Assembly: GCF_000015285.1 (NCBI RefSeq)
Contig: NC_008709.1
Coordinates: 3,968,001 to 4,032,000, forward strand
DNA: 64,000 bases
Direction: 5' to 3'
Source: Psychromonas ingrahamii 37
Lineage (GTDB): Bacteria > Pseudomonadota > Gammaproteobacteria > Enterobacterales > Psychromonadaceae
The notes beneath the pieces were generated by a model. It searched no databases. It was given only the letters and a program-made list of their open reading frames with translations, and was not told the DNA's origin. How positions within the stretch are numbered: position 1 is the stretch's first letter; the number at the start of each line of letters is the position of its first letter. A program made the position numbers and the translations under genes. Positions 55,214 through 64,000 of the stretch are shown piece by piece.

Positions 55214-56809
55214 TTGTTAAGTACGAACAACATCACCATGCAGTTTGGTGCAAAACCTTTATTCGAAAATATCTCAGTTAAATTTGGTAATGGTAACCGT
55301 TATGGCCTGATTGGTGCCAACGGTTGTGGTAAATCAACGTTCATGAAAATTTTAACTGGCGACTTAGAGCCAAGTGCCGGTAATGTTGCCAAAGATCCTA
55401 ACGAACGTATTGCAAAACTGCATCAAGACCAGTTCGCTTTCGAAGAATTCTCGGTACTTGATACCGTATTAATGGGTCACAAAGAGATGTGGGCTGTGAT
55501 GGCTGAACGTAATCGCATCTACAGTCTGCCTGAAATGAGCGAAGAAGACGGCATGAAAGTTGCCAATCTTGAAACTGAATTCGCCGAGATGGACGGTTAT
55601 ACTGCCGACGCCCGCGCCGGAGAATTATTACTGAGCGTTGGTATCCCGCTGGACTTGCACTACGGCTTAATGTCAGAAGTAGCACCGGGTTGGAAACTGC
55701 GTGTACTGCTTGCACAAGTCTTATTCTCAAATCCAGAAATTATGTTACTTGATGAGCCAACCAATAACCTGGACATTGATACTATCCGCTGGTTGGAAGA
55801 CGAGTTAAAAGCACGTCAATGTACTATGGTTATCATCTCACATGACCGTCATTTCTTAAACTCAGTGTGTTCTCATATGGCCGATATTGATTATGGCGAA
55901 CTGCGTTTATATCCCGGCAACTATGATGAATACATGACGGCAGCAACACAGGTTCGTGATCGTCTATTGTCCGATAATGCCAAGAAAAAAGCGCAGCTTT
56001 CTGAACTACAGGATTTTGTTAGCCGTTTTTCTGCCAATGCATCAAAAGCCAAACAAGCGACCTCTCGTGCAAAACAGATGGATAAAATCGTACTCGATGA
56101 AGTTAAACCATCAAGCCGTGTTAATCCTTATATTGTTTTCAAACAAGAGAAAAAACTGTTTCGTACTGCACTGGAAGTCACTAAGGCCTGTAAATCTTTT
56201 GATAAAGTCCTGTTTAAGGACTTTAACCTGATGGTTGAAGTGGGTGAACGTATTGCTATTATTGGCCAAAATGGTGTAGGTAAAACAACATTATTACGCA
56301 CTTTAATGGACCACACTCAATTAGATTCAGGTCAGTTTAAGTGGTCTGAAAATGCGCACTTAGGTTATTACGCGCAGGATCATGCTTACGCTTTTGAAAA
56401 AGACCAAACTTTAATGGAATGGATGAGTCAATGGATGAAACCCGGCGATGACGAACAATCTATCCGCGGTACATTAGGGCGTTTACTGTTTGGCTCAAAC
56501 GACATCGGTAAATCCGTGAAAATCATTTCCGGTGGTGAGCAAGGCAGAATGTTATTTGGTAAATTAATGATGGACTTGCCCAATATACTATTAATGGATG
56601 AACCCACCAATCACTTGGATATGGAATCTATTGAGTCGTTAAACTTAGCGCTTGATAATTATAAAGGAACACTCTTATTTGTCAGTCATGACCGTGAGTT
56701 TGTCTCTTCATTAGCAACGCGTATTATCGAAATCAAAGCAGATAAAATTATTGATTTCCACGGCACCTACAGTGAATACCTTAATAGCCAAGGTGTTGTA
56801 TCCGCTTAA
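55214..56809 (+). CDS. ybiT: ABC-F family ATPase YbiT
   Basis: ABC-F proteins bind the ribosomal E site and relieve stalling. The 531-residue protein has two ABC domains: Walker [18 protein letters not shown] and [17 protein letters not shown], and Walker B segments [18 protein letters not shown] and [20 protein letters not shown]. Signature loops ([15 protein letters not shown] and [14 protein letters not shown]) are present. No transmembrane segments are seen. The interdomain P-site tether is in the [18 protein letters not shown] region. It matches E. coli YbiT closely. Translation starts at a TTG at 55214, with agga 9 bp upstream. Confidence 0.94.
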   Translation: MLSTNNITMQFGAKPLFENISVKFGNGNRYGLIGANGCGKSTFMKILTGDLEPSAGNVAKDPNERIAKLHQDQFAFEEFSVLDTVLMGHKEMWAVMAERNRIYSLPEMSEEDGMKVANLETEFAEMDGYTADARAGELLLSVGIPLDLHYGLMSEVAPGWKLRVLLAQVLFSNPEIMLLDEPTNNLDIDTIRWLEDELKARQCTMVIISHDRHFLNSVCSHMADIDYGELRLYPGNYDEYMTAATQVRDRLLSDNAKKKAQLSELQDFVSRFSANASKAKQATSRAKQMDKIVLDEVKPSSRVNPYIVFKQEKKLFRTALEVTKACKSFDKVLFKDFNLMVEVGERIAIIGQNGVGKTTLLRTLMDHTQLDSGQFKWSENAHLGYYAQDHAYAFEKDQTLMEWMSQWMKPGDDEQSIRGTLGRLLFGSNDIGKSVKIISGGEQGRMLFGKLMMDLPNILLMDEPTNHLDMESIESLNLALDNYKGTLLFVSHDREFVSSLATRIIEIKADKIIDFHGTYSEYLNSQGVVSA

Positions 56810-56847
56810 TAGGGTTAATATAATCTCCCATGCAAAACATGGGCATT

Positions 56848-56874
56848 AAAAAAAGGGCCTAGTGCCCTTTTTTT
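56848..56874 (+). terminator. Terminator after ybiT
   Basis: aaaaaaagggc (56848-56858) pairs with gcccttttttt (56864-56874). A small extra hairpin, cccatg/catggg, precedes it at 56828-56844. Confidence 0.88.
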
Positions 56875-56899
56875 GTTGTTATGGAATGACATGATCAGC

Positions 56900-57748
56900 T
56901 TACTTTTTTAATAAATAGAGATACTGCAGGTCATTACCCCATAAATGAATAAAGCGACGTTTTTTGTCCTTACTTAATACACATTTTCCAAATAAGATAA
57001 AACCTGCACTTTCTAGATCAACCGCCTCCTTAATATCAAAATGGCTTAACAGCTCATCCCGATACTTTGAAATCGGTAAAGCAGCACTGGAATTTTCCAC
57101 AGGATTAAGCCAATTTAAGGTTTTATCCGCATTAGAAATAGTTCCCCAATAGATACGCGGAGCATTATTTTCCATGGGCTGCGCATCTCTAATATTGACG
57201 AACAGGTTTTTAGCACGCCATTTATGTTTCTCACTGGTATAAATCCAAAGATCAGAATCCGCCAACGAACTACCGCGCAATAAACTCATCAGCAGTTTTT
57301 TTAACCCCTGCTTACTGACTTTTGACTCTGATTTAGCAGCTTCTTGAACTTCTGCAGGCTGTGTATTAAGTACTTTATTGGGGATTTTTTTGACGCTCTT
57401 CGATGCTTTTTCTGGAATATTTTTAGCTTTAACAAGTGGAGCACTAAAATCAATCACTAAGGAATCGCTTTCAAGCAGTACTTTTTCAACTTCAAGCAGC
57501 TGCTTTTCTTCCTCTTTTTTACGCACTGAGGGGTTAAACTCGGCACAATCAATTTTATGGTAACGGGAGCCGAAACAAGCTTGTCTGCCATCAATAGAGG
57601 CTTTGCGAAAGTAAGCTTTTTGTTGACAGACAGGGCAGATTAGAAAATGGCGTAATTTATCAAGCTCACTCGCAGCTAAAATCTTAAACTCAAAAATAGA
57701 ATAGGTTTTAGGATTGTCAGGATCATAATTACAAATTGCATCTAACAT
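56900..57748 (-). CDS. Unknown protein with a zinc-ribbon-like N-terminal region
   Basis: I do not recognise this 282-residue protein. Near residue 38 it has CPVCQQKAYFRKASIDGRQ, then CFGSRYHKIDCAEF, a Cys/His pattern that could bind zinc and resembles topoisomerase- or nuclease-associated ribbons. A charged, Lys/Glu-rich linker (about residues 75-150) leads to a C-terminal domain of about 130 residues with DLWIYTSEKHKWRAKNLFVN, RIYWGTISNADKTLNWLNP and RRFIHLWGNDLQYLYLL. It has no signal peptide or membrane segment. The gene is monocistronic and convergent with ybiT. Confidence 0.7.
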   Translation of the reverse strand: MLDAICNYDPDNPKTYSIFEFKILAASELDKLRHFLICPVCQQKAYFRKASIDGRQACFGSRYHKIDCAEFNPSVRKKEEEKQLLEVEKVLLESDSLVIDFSAPLVKAKNIPEKASKSVKKIPNKVLNTQPAEVQEAAKSESKVSKQGLKKLLMSLLRGSSLADSDLWIYTSEKHKWRAKNLFVNIRDAQPMENNAPRIYWGTISNADKTLNWLNPVENSSAALPISKYRDELLSHFDIKEAVDLESAGFILFGKCVLSKDKKRRFIHLWGNDLQYLYLLKK

Positions 57749-58047
57749 ATTTTCCCTTGCAATGGCGGATCAATTGATAGCATAACTATATCACTATCCC
57801 GCAGCCTCATTCGCATAAAAAACTGTCCTTAAGAATCGTAAAACGGCGGTTTTTAGAATGCCCACCAGCATAAAAATAGTCGTTTAAATCTTTATTCAGA
57901 TCCGCTTTTATTGGACTATTATTGACAATTATTGGCTGTTCTTCAATCACAGCTTCACCGTTACAGGTTTATTAATATTCAAAAAAACATTAAAAATTGT
58001 GAGATTTATTAATTTATATAAGGTAGCTTTACTTCGTCAGTCATTTA

Positions 58048-58072
58048 AACAGTATAGTATTTGAATACTGTT
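58048..58072. promoter_or_regulatory. Inverted repeat upstream of the aldo-keto reductase gene
   Basis: aacagtat (58048-58055) and atactgtt (58065-58072) are perfect inverse copies around a 9-bp centre, 65 bp before the start codon, a plausible repressor or activator site. The rest of the 57749-58136 spacer is AT-rich with nothing else recognised. Confidence 0.4.
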
Positions 58073-58136
58073 ATTTACGACAACCAATATAATTTATTTT
58101 TAGCTTGTGATATTAACATCTATTTAAGGAATCAGT

Positions 58137-59189
58137 ATGGAGTTTACAACGTTGGGAAGCAGTGGACTTCCAATATCAAAAGTCTGTTTAGGATCGATGA
58201 CTTGGGGATTACAAAATAATCAACAGGATGCAAATCAGCAAATAGACTATGCCATTAGCCAGGGTATTAATTTTATTGATACAGCTGAAATGTATGCAGT
58301 GCCGCCCTCGCCCGATACCTATGGAAAAACAGAAAGCATTCTGGGTAACTGGCTGGCGGAAAATAAAAATAAGCGTAAAGATCTGATCATTGCCACTAAA
58401 ATAGCCGGTGCCGGTGTGCCCTGGATACGTGATGGTGGACCTATTACGGGTGATGCAGTTGTGGCAGCGGTAGATGCTTCTCTGAAACGTTTACAGACTG
58501 ATTATATCGATCTTTATCAGCTGCATTGGCCAAATCGAACTTCTCCCCATTTTAACAAACACTGGCCAAATCAATTAACATTCAGTGAGGTCAGCGCAGA
58601 GGATCACACTGCACAAATGTTAGATATTTTACAAGGGCTTAACCGCTGCGTTAAAGCCGGGAAAATACGTCATTGCGGATTATCTGACGACACCCCTTGG
58701 GGCATTAATACCTACCTTAAATTAAGCGAAAAACACGATCTGCCAAGAATGGTTTCAATACAAAATGAATTTAGCTTACTGCATGCTAAGGACTGGCCTT
58801 ATTTAATAGAAAACTGTATCCATGAAGATATTGCTTATTTACCATGGTCCCCGCTTGCGGGTGGGATGCTAAGCGGTAAATATCTCAATGGTGCCCGTCC
58901 AGAGGGCAGTCGCTGGACATTGGAGCAGCGTAATGGTTTATTCCGCGATACACCGGCGGCACAAAAAGCAATTTCAGCCTATGCCGAGATAGCGAAACAA
59001 AACGGCTTTACGCCCGCTCAATTAGCGCTCGCCTGGTGCAATCAAGTTGATGGTGTCACCTCAACTATTATTGGCGCGACAAATATCAACCAATTACAGG
59101 ACGATATTAAGGCATTTTCAATGCCCTTAAACCAACAAGCGCTCATTGATATAGAGTCTGTCTTTAAAACCTACCCTGTGCCTTTTTAA
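58137..59189 (+). CDS. Aldo/keto reductase, Tas-like
   Basis: This 350-residue NADP(H)-dependent reductase shows SKVCLGSMTWGLQNNQQDAN at the N-terminus, then FIDTAEMYAVPPSPDTYGKT (catalytic Asp and Tyr) and LIIATKIAG (catalytic Lys). LQTDYIDLYQLHWPNR supplies the catalytic His. IRHCGLSDDTPWG, YLPWSPLAGGMLSGKYLNG and the NADP-site region STIIGATNINQL follow. The AEMYxVPPxPxT motif and length are those of E. coli Tas. The physiological substrate is not known. Confidence 0.88.
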   Translation: MEFTTLGSSGLPISKVCLGSMTWGLQNNQQDANQQIDYAISQGINFIDTAEMYAVPPSPDTYGKTESILGNWLAENKNKRKDLIIATKIAGAGVPWIRDGGPITGDAVVAAVDASLKRLQTDYIDLYQLHWPNRTSPHFNKHWPNQLTFSEVSAEDHTAQMLDILQGLNRCVKAGKIRHCGLSDDTPWGINTYLKLSEKHDLPRMVSIQNEFSLLHAKDWPYLIENCIHEDIAYLPWSPLAGGMLSGKYLNGARPEGSRWTLEQRNGLFRDTPAAQKAISAYAEIAKQNGFTPAQLALAWCNQVDGVTSTIIGATNINQLQDDIKAFSMPLNQQALIDIESVFKTYPVPF

Positions 59190-59205
59190 ACTAAACGCAT
59201 AAACC

Positions 59206-59242
59206 AGAAAACCACCGCTAATTAAATTGGCGGTGGTTTTCT
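59206..59242. terminator. Bidirectional terminator between the Tas-like gene and clpB
   Basis: agaaaaccaccgc (59206-59218) and gcggtggttttct (59230-59242) form a perfect 13-bp stem with an 11-nt loop between two convergent genes. Confidence 0.9.
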
Positions 59243-59273
59243 ATGTACTTCAAGCTGCATCTGCCTGCGCTAT

Positions 59274-61847
59274 TTATTGCACAAATTCAATTTTTCCATC
59301 AATAACCTCCGCCCGTATCTCTTTACCCGTTTGCAAACGTCCAGACAGGATATCCTGCGCTAAGGAGTTTTCCAGCAATTGCTGAATGGCACGTTTTAAA
59401 GGTCTGGCGCCATAAACGGGATCATAACCCGCGTCCACTAACAATTGGATAGCTTGGTCAGTAAAGGTGACCAGATAATCTTTATCAGTAAGACGTTTTT
59501 GTAAAGATCGTAATTGAATCTCTGCAATCGATTTAATGTGCTCCCTGCCTAATGGATGGAAAACCACGGTTTCATCTATTCTATTTAAAAATTCGGGTTT
59601 AAATTGGCTCGCTAATATATCCAGCAGATAAGATTTAATTTCATCATAGCTGACTTTATCAAACTTCTCCTGAATAATATCTGAACCGATATTTGAGGTC
59701 ATGATAATAACGGTATTACGGAAACTAACGGTACGCCCTTGTCCATCGGTTAAACGTCCGTCATCTAATACCTGTAATAAAATATTAAACACGTCTGGGT
59801 GGGCTTTTTCTATCTCATCTAATAAAATCACTGAATAAGGTTTACGACGCACAGCTTCCGTTAAATATCCACCCTCTTCATATCCTACATATCCGGGAGG
59901 TGCCCCCACTAAACGGGACACTGAAAATTTTTCCATAAACTCAGACATATCAATGCGCACCATATTGTCCTCACTGTCAAAGAGGAAATTAGCTAATGCT
60001 TTACAGGATTCAGTTTTACCCACCCCCGTTGGCCCTAAAAAGAGGAAAGAGCCGATCGGACGATTGGGATCGCTTAACCCCGCTCGGCTGCGGCGAATAG
60101 CATTAGCGATAGCGTCAATGGCTTCGTTTTGGCCTATCACCCGGGAATGCAGATGCGTTTCCATTTTAAGGAGTTTATCGCGTTCCCCTTCAAGCATTTT
60201 AGCCACCGGAATACCCGTCCAATGAGCAAGGATTTCAGCAATTTCATTTTCGGTTACCGCATGTTTTAATAGGGTAGTCTCCTGCATTTCAGCTTGTGCT
60301 GCTTGTACTAACTGTTTTTCCAATGCAGGGATTACACCGTACTGCAATTCAGACATTCGGGTTAAATCGACTGCCCGGCTGGCAACTTCAAGATCTAAAC
60401 GTGCCTGTTCGATGGATTGTTTAATATTCTGCGTACCTGACAGAGCGGCTTTTTCGGCGCGCCATACTTTATCTAAGGCCAAAAATGCCTGTTCTTTTTC
60501 CGCTAGAGCGCTTTCTAAATCAGCTAGACGTTTAATACTGGCTTCATCAGTATCGTTTTGCAGCGCCTTTTCTTCTAACTTTAACTGGATGATTTTCCGC
60601 TCTAACTTATCTAACTCTTCTGGCTTAGAGTCCATCTGCAGACGGATGCTTGATGCCGCTTCATCAATCAGGTCAATCGCTTTATCGGGGAGCTGGCGAT
60701 CGGCAATATAACGATGGGAAAGTGTCGCTGCCGCTACGATCGCAGGATCGGTAATTTCGACCTTATGATGGAGTTCATAACGCTCTTTTAAACCACGTAA
60801 AATGGCAATAGTATCTTCAACCGTTGGTTCATCGACCAGCACTTTTTGGAAACGGCGTTCAAGGGCGGCATCTTTTTCAATATATTTACGGTATTCATCC
60901 AGAGTAGTTGCCCCTACACAGTGCAGATCTCCCCGCGCCAGGGCCGGTTTTAACATATTACCCGCGTCCATCGCACCATCCGCTTTGCCCGCACCCACCA
61001 TAGTATGTAATTCATCAATAAAGAGAATGATTTTTCCCTCTTCTTTAGATAACTCACTCAATACCGCTTTTAATCTTTCTTCAAATTCACCGCGGTATTT
61101 TGCGCCGGCAATTAATGCCCCCATATCCAGTGACAATACCCGTTTATTTTTTAAACCTTCCGGCACTTCGCCATTAATAATACGCTGGGCCAGACCTTCG
61201 ACAATAGCGGTTTTACCCACACCCGGCTCACCGATAATAACCGGATTATTTTTAGTCCGGCGTTGCAGCACCTGAATCATACGACGTACTTCATCATCGC
61301 GACCAATGACCGGATCCAACTTGCCCTGCTCAGCCTGCTCGGTTAAATCAATCGTATATTTAACTAATGCTTTCTCTACCCCCTCAGCATCCTGATCCGT
61401 GACATTTTGGCCATTGCGAATTTTTTCAATCGATTTTTCAACTTTTTGTTTATTCAAACCGAATTTTTTTAAAATGTCACCTAAACGCCCCTTATCTTCA
61501 CAAGCCGCGACTAAAAAAAGTTCTGAAGAAATAAATTTATCCTGGGATTTTTGGACATATTTGTCGCACAGATTAAACAACGTATTAAGTTGAGCGGATA
61601 TCTGAATATCACCGCCGATACCGGTTACTTTTGGAAGGCGATCCAGCTCAGTGGAAAGTTCTAATCGTAAGGCACTCAGGTTCACCTCCAAATCTGCAAA
61701 TATTGGCCGCAGTGAACCACCATCTTGATTTAGGAGAGTAAGCATAATATGAATGGGTTCAATATATTGGTTATCATGCCCGAGTGCTAAGGATTGAGCA
61801 TCGGCAACTGCTAATTGAAACTTACTGGTTAATTTATCCATGCGCAT
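59274..61847 (-). CDS. clpB: Disaggregase ClpB
   Basis: ClpB is a hexameric AAA+ disaggregase that works with DnaK after heat stress. The 857-residue protein starts [20 protein letters not shown] and has the double Clp-N domain (residues about 1-145). AAA-1 shows [18 protein letters not shown] and [20 protein letters not shown]. The coiled-coil middle domain covers about residues 410-525, and AAA-2 shows [20 protein letters not shown] and [20 protein letters not shown]. The C-terminal D2 small domain has [15 protein letters not shown]. The length equals the E. coli protein (857). A sigma-32 promoter lies upstream. Confidence 0.97.
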   Translation of the reverse strand: MRMDKLTSKFQLAVADAQSLALGHDNQYIEPIHIMLTLLNQDGGSLRPIFADLEVNLSALRLELSTELDRLPKVTGIGGDIQISAQLNTLFNLCDKYVQKSQDKFISSELFLVAACEDKGRLGDILKKFGLNKQKVEKSIEKIRNGQNVTDQDAEGVEKALVKYTIDLTEQAEQGKLDPVIGRDDEVRRMIQVLQRRTKNNPVIIGEPGVGKTAIVEGLAQRIINGEVPEGLKNKRVLSLDMGALIAGAKYRGEFEERLKAVLSELSKEEGKIILFIDELHTMVGAGKADGAMDAGNMLKPALARGDLHCVGATTLDEYRKYIEKDAALERRFQKVLVDEPTVEDTIAILRGLKERYELHHKVEITDPAIVAAATLSHRYIADRQLPDKAIDLIDEAASSIRLQMDSKPEELDKLERKIIQLKLEEKALQNDTDEASIKRLADLESALAEKEQAFLALDKVWRAEKAALSGTQNIKQSIEQARLDLEVASRAVDLTRMSELQYGVIPALEKQLVQAAQAEMQETTLLKHAVTENEIAEILAHWTGIPVAKMLEGERDKLLKMETHLHSRVIGQNEAIDAIANAIRRSRAGLSDPNRPIGSFLFLGPTGVGKTESCKALANFLFDSEDNMVRIDMSEFMEKFSVSRLVGAPPGYVGYEEGGYLTEAVRRKPYSVILLDEIEKAHPDVFNILLQVLDDGRLTDGQGRTVSFRNTVIIMTSNIGSDIIQEKFDKVSYDEIKSYLLDILASQFKPEFLNRIDETVVFHPLGREHIKSIAEIQLRSLQKRLTDKDYLVTFTDQAIQLLVDAGYDPVYGARPLKRAIQQLLENSLAQDILSGRLQTGKEIRAEVIDGKIEFVQ

Positions 61848-61879
61848 AGGAAAACCCTCAATAATAATATAGACATAAA

Positions 61880-61907
61880 GAATGGTGGTTAATTGAACAA
61901 TTTCAAG
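61880..61907 (-). promoter_or_regulatory. Sigma-32 (heat-shock) promoter of clpB
   Basis: On the minus strand CTTGAAA (complement of 61901-61907) and CACCATTC (complement of 61880-61887) are separated by 13 bp. This fits the consensus CTTGAAA-N13-15-CCCCATNT with one or two mismatches. It lies 33 bp before the clpB start. Confidence 0.7.
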
Positions 61908-61974
61908 GAGGAAAGATAAAACAGCTGCAATTTTTGATGAAAAGGATGGTTTTTTAAGAGCCCTACTATTTTGT

Positions 61975-62739
61975 CTACTTATTAATCCAGATTAAGGTGG
62001 CCATTCGCCCCGTGACACCATCGCGACGATAGGAATAAAAAAGGTCGGCTCGGTTAAAGGTGCAGTATTCACTGGCTGTGATTTCAAAGACATTAAAGGG
62101 GGCTAAACGTAAACGCGCCAACTGCTGTAAATCAGCCAACCAACGATCCCCAAAAGCGCTAAAGGCTAAGCTAGCTTGTCCGTTTTCAGCAATAAACGCA
62201 GCCCGTACCTCACTACCGACCTGAAAAGCACTTTTACCAATACAGGGCCCCAACCAAACCAGTAAATCATTTGCATTGACGGCTAACTGAGCACAAATAA
62301 TCTTAATTGATTTTTCAATAATACCATCACATAAACCTCGCCAACCGGCATGGATAGCACAAACAAAAGTACCCAGCTTATTGGTAATAAGCACCGGCAA
62401 ACAATCTGCCGTCATAATAATACAGGGGGTGTTATTACAATGACTCCATGCCGCATCAGCGGTCAGAGGACCTGCAGTGTTTTCTTTAAGCTCGAGTAAA
62501 ATAGTACTGTGAACCTGATTTAACCAGCAAATATCCCCGGTTAAGGACAAAGTATTGGCTAAAGTGCTGCGATTTTTGCCGACAATAAGGGGATCATCGC
62601 CAACATGTAAACCTAAATTCAGCTCAGAATAAAGGCCTGAGCTAACTCCACCAAGACGGGTGCTGGAAAATGCTTGAATATGTGCAGGAGCAGACCAGTT
62701 TGGTTTTAGCAACTGCACATCAGAATCCTTATTAACCAC
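61975..62739 (-). CDS. pgeF: Laccase-domain protein PgeF (YfiH), peptidoglycan editing
   Basis: PgeF removes wrongly inserted L-Ser from the peptidoglycan precursor; the family was formerly called a multicopper polyphenol oxidase. The 254-residue protein has the metal-site motifs [18 protein letters not shown] and [18 protein letters not shown], and then [17 protein letters not shown]. Both His and the Cys of the site are present. The start overlaps the rluD end by 8 bp, and rluD-pgeF(-clpB) is the conserved order. Confidence 0.92.
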   Translation of the reverse strand: MVNKDSDVQLLKPNWSAPAHIQAFSSTRLGGVSSGLYSELNLGLHVGDDPLIVGKNRSTLANTLSLTGDICWLNQVHSTILLELKENTAGPLTADAAWSHCNNTPCIIMTADCLPVLITNKLGTFVCAIHAGWRGLCDGIIEKSIKIICAQLAVNANDLLVWLGPCIGKSAFQVGSEVRAAFIAENGQASLAFSAFGDRWLADLQQLARLRLAPFNVFEITASEYCTFNRADLFYSYRRDGVTGRMATLIWINK

Positions 62740-63700
62740 CGTGCAGAATCATATCTTGGCGTAACGCCTCTGCTAATTCGGCCATATCTGCAGGCAGTGG
62801 CGCATGCCATTCCATTATTTCACCGGTAATAGGGTGCGCTAAACGTAACATAGTTGCATGTAATGCCTGACGTCTAAAACCACGTAACGTTGCTAATAAT
62901 GCCTCGGAAGCACCTTTAGGTGGACGAGGACGACCACCATAAACCGGATCACCTGTCAGTACATGACCTATATGCATCATATGGACTCGAATTTGGTGTG
63001 TACGACCGGTTTCAAGGCGTAATCGCAACCGTGTATGAGCACGATATTTCTCAGAGACACGATAATGAGTCAGAGCATGTTTACCACCCGTTGAATTAAC
63101 CGCCATTTTAACACGATGTACTTTATCTCGCCCAATTGGAGCTTCGACAAATCCACCAGCAGTAAAGCCTCCCATGGCAATCGCTTCATACTCACGAGTA
63201 ATTTCACGCGCTTGTAAGCTGGTCACTAAATGTGTTTGTGCCGGTACCGTTTTGGCCACAACCATCAGTCCAGTTGTGTCTTTATCTAAACGATGCACAA
63301 TACCCGCTCTAGGTACTTCAATAATTTGCGGAAAATGATGCAACAGTGCATTTAGAACAGTACCATCGGGATTACCTGCACCGGGATGCACAACTAAACC
63401 GGCCGGTTTGTTAATCACTAAAATATCGTCATCTTCATAAACGATCTCTAATTTGATCTTTTGCGCTTTAAAAACGACTTCATCTTCGAGTACAGCTTGA
63501 ACTCCTACCGTTTGCCCGGTATAAACTTTTTCGCGAGGACGATTAATGACTTCGCCATCAATTTTGACCATATCAGCCAAAATCCATTCTTTAATTCGCG
63601 TACGGGAATAGTCAGGGAATAGTGACGCTACTGCCTGATCTAATCGAAAGCCGAGTTGTTGATCAGTGACTTCTGCGCTAAGGTTTAACTCTTGACTCAT
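62732..63700 (-). CDS. rluD: 23S rRNA pseudouridine synthase RluD
   Basis: RluD makes pseudouridines 1911, 1915 and 1917 in helix 69 of 23S rRNA. The 322-residue protein has an N-terminal S4 domain (QLGFRLDQAVASLFPDYSRT, residues about 14-75). The catalytic core follows with INKPAGLVVHPG, GIVHRLDKDTTGLMVVAKT (catalytic Asp) and LETGRTHQIRVHMMHIGHVL. It ends HAPLPADMAELAEALRQD. It is divergent from bamD, as in enterics. Confidence 0.96.
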   Translation of the reverse strand: MSQELNLSAEVTDQQLGFRLDQAVASLFPDYSRTRIKEWILADMVKIDGEVINRPREKVYTGQTVGVQAVLEDEVVFKAQKIKLEIVYEDDDILVINKPAGLVVHPGAGNPDGTVLNALLHHFPQIIEVPRAGIVHRLDKDTTGLMVVAKTVPAQTHLVTSLQAREITREYEAIAMGGFTAGGFVEAPIGRDKVHRVKMAVNSTGGKHALTHYRVSEKYRAHTRLRLRLETGRTHQIRVHMMHIGHVLTGDPVYGGRPRPPKGASEALLATLRGFRRQALHATMLRLAHPITGEIMEWHAPLPADMAELAEALRQDMILHGG

Positions 63701-63805
63701 ATATTGTTCTCTTTTTCTACACTATTGTTTGATAGCAAATGGATTAATTCTTTTCCCTGGATGAGAGTAATTTAATCAAACCGTTATAAATAAAATTTAT
63801 TTAGC

Positions 63806-63820
63806 TGTGATACAGTCACA
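63806..63820. promoter_or_regulatory. TGTGA-N5-TCACA palindrome between rluD and bamD
   Basis: TGTGA (63806-63810) and TCACA (63816-63820) are perfect half-sites of the CRP consensus but with 5 instead of 6 bp between them, which would shift the half-sites on the helix. It may be a chance palindrome or another regulator's site. Confidence 0.25.
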
Positions 63821-63897
63821 TTTTATCTTTTTTAACTTTTCTTTTATGGATTGATAGAAGATACTGTCCCTTTATCTGCATTGGCATTATAACACTT

Positions 63898-64000
63898 ATG
63901 AAAAAGATCCTCAGACTAATAACCTCCTCTCTTATGATTGTTTTATTAAGCACCGGTTGTTCATCTAAAAAAGCTGAAAAACCTAAAGTGGATGATAAAC
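63898..64000 (+). CDS. bamD: Outer membrane assembly lipoprotein BamD, N-terminal part (3' truncated by window)
   Basis: The visible 34 codons read MKKILRLITSSLMIVLLSTG then CSSKKAEKP. This is a lipoprotein signal peptide with the lipobox LSTG-C and a polar stretch after the cysteine. BamD is encoded divergently from rluD in gammaproteobacteria, and this position fits. The N-terminus alone does not prove the family; the rest lies outside the window. Confidence 0.8.
   Translation, partial: MKKILRLITSSLMIVLLSTGCSSKKAEKPKVDDK

Overview
The window looks like chromosomal DNA of a low-GC marine gammaproteobacterium, most likely Psychromonas or a close relative. This rests on gene content, operon order close to Escherichia coli, AT-rich spacers and the cold-related domains described below; the genus is inference, not proof. 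No rRNA, tRNA, CRISPR array, prophage or intact insertion sequence was seen.

Layout. 1-5.5 kb: the 3' end of envC, a panZ-like acetyltransferase, prmA, a strange array of about 120-bp degenerate repeats, then dusB-fis, yjaG and hupA. 5.5-12.1 kb: purH/purD on the minus strand (PurR-like box upstream), an acetyltransferase, nudC-hemE, and divergent rsd; most of this is the E. coli hemE-yjaG-hupA-purDH neighbourhood, rearranged. 12.2-17.6 kb: mepM with a truncated tandem copy, metK behind MetJ boxes, sprT, a TrmH-family methyltransferase, and holD-rimI. 17.6-22.1 kb: a decayed region with a gdpD fragment and an orphan GlpR-type operator, then glpD, a MITE and treR. 22.3-36.5 kb: the classic purA/hflC-hflK-hflX-hfq-miaA-mutL-amiB-tsaE-nnr block, with divergent queG. 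36.6-39.0 kb: small stress/hypothetical genes, a MITE and a YhaJ-like LysR regulator.

39.0-50.2 kb is the accessory highlight: a minor-pilin operon (pilE, fimT/gspH-like, pilV, pilW) followed by four tandem PilX-like genes. Three of them carry a C-terminal domain that I read as DUF3494, the ice-binding-protein fold, preceded by 17-residue beta-solenoid repeats; the fourth has a long alanine-rich helical tail instead. The genes sit in near-identical 2.1-kb units whose spacers hold remnants of pilW, remnants of the Ala-rich module and a repeated terminator. This suggests recent amplification and module swapping of surface-exposed pilus-tip proteins, possibly ice adhesins.

51-64 kb returns to housekeeping genes: sdaA, an FKBP isomerase, a NYN-domain protein, rhlE, ybiT, an unknown zinc-ribbon-like protein, a Tas-like aldo-keto reductase, clpB with a sigma-32 promoter, pgeF-rluD, and the start of bamD.

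A recurring theme is partial copies of a gene end beside the intact gene (mepM, trmH-family gene, miaA, pilW), plus MITE-like repeats with ATACCAA ends. Both point to a genome shaped by short-range duplication and decay.
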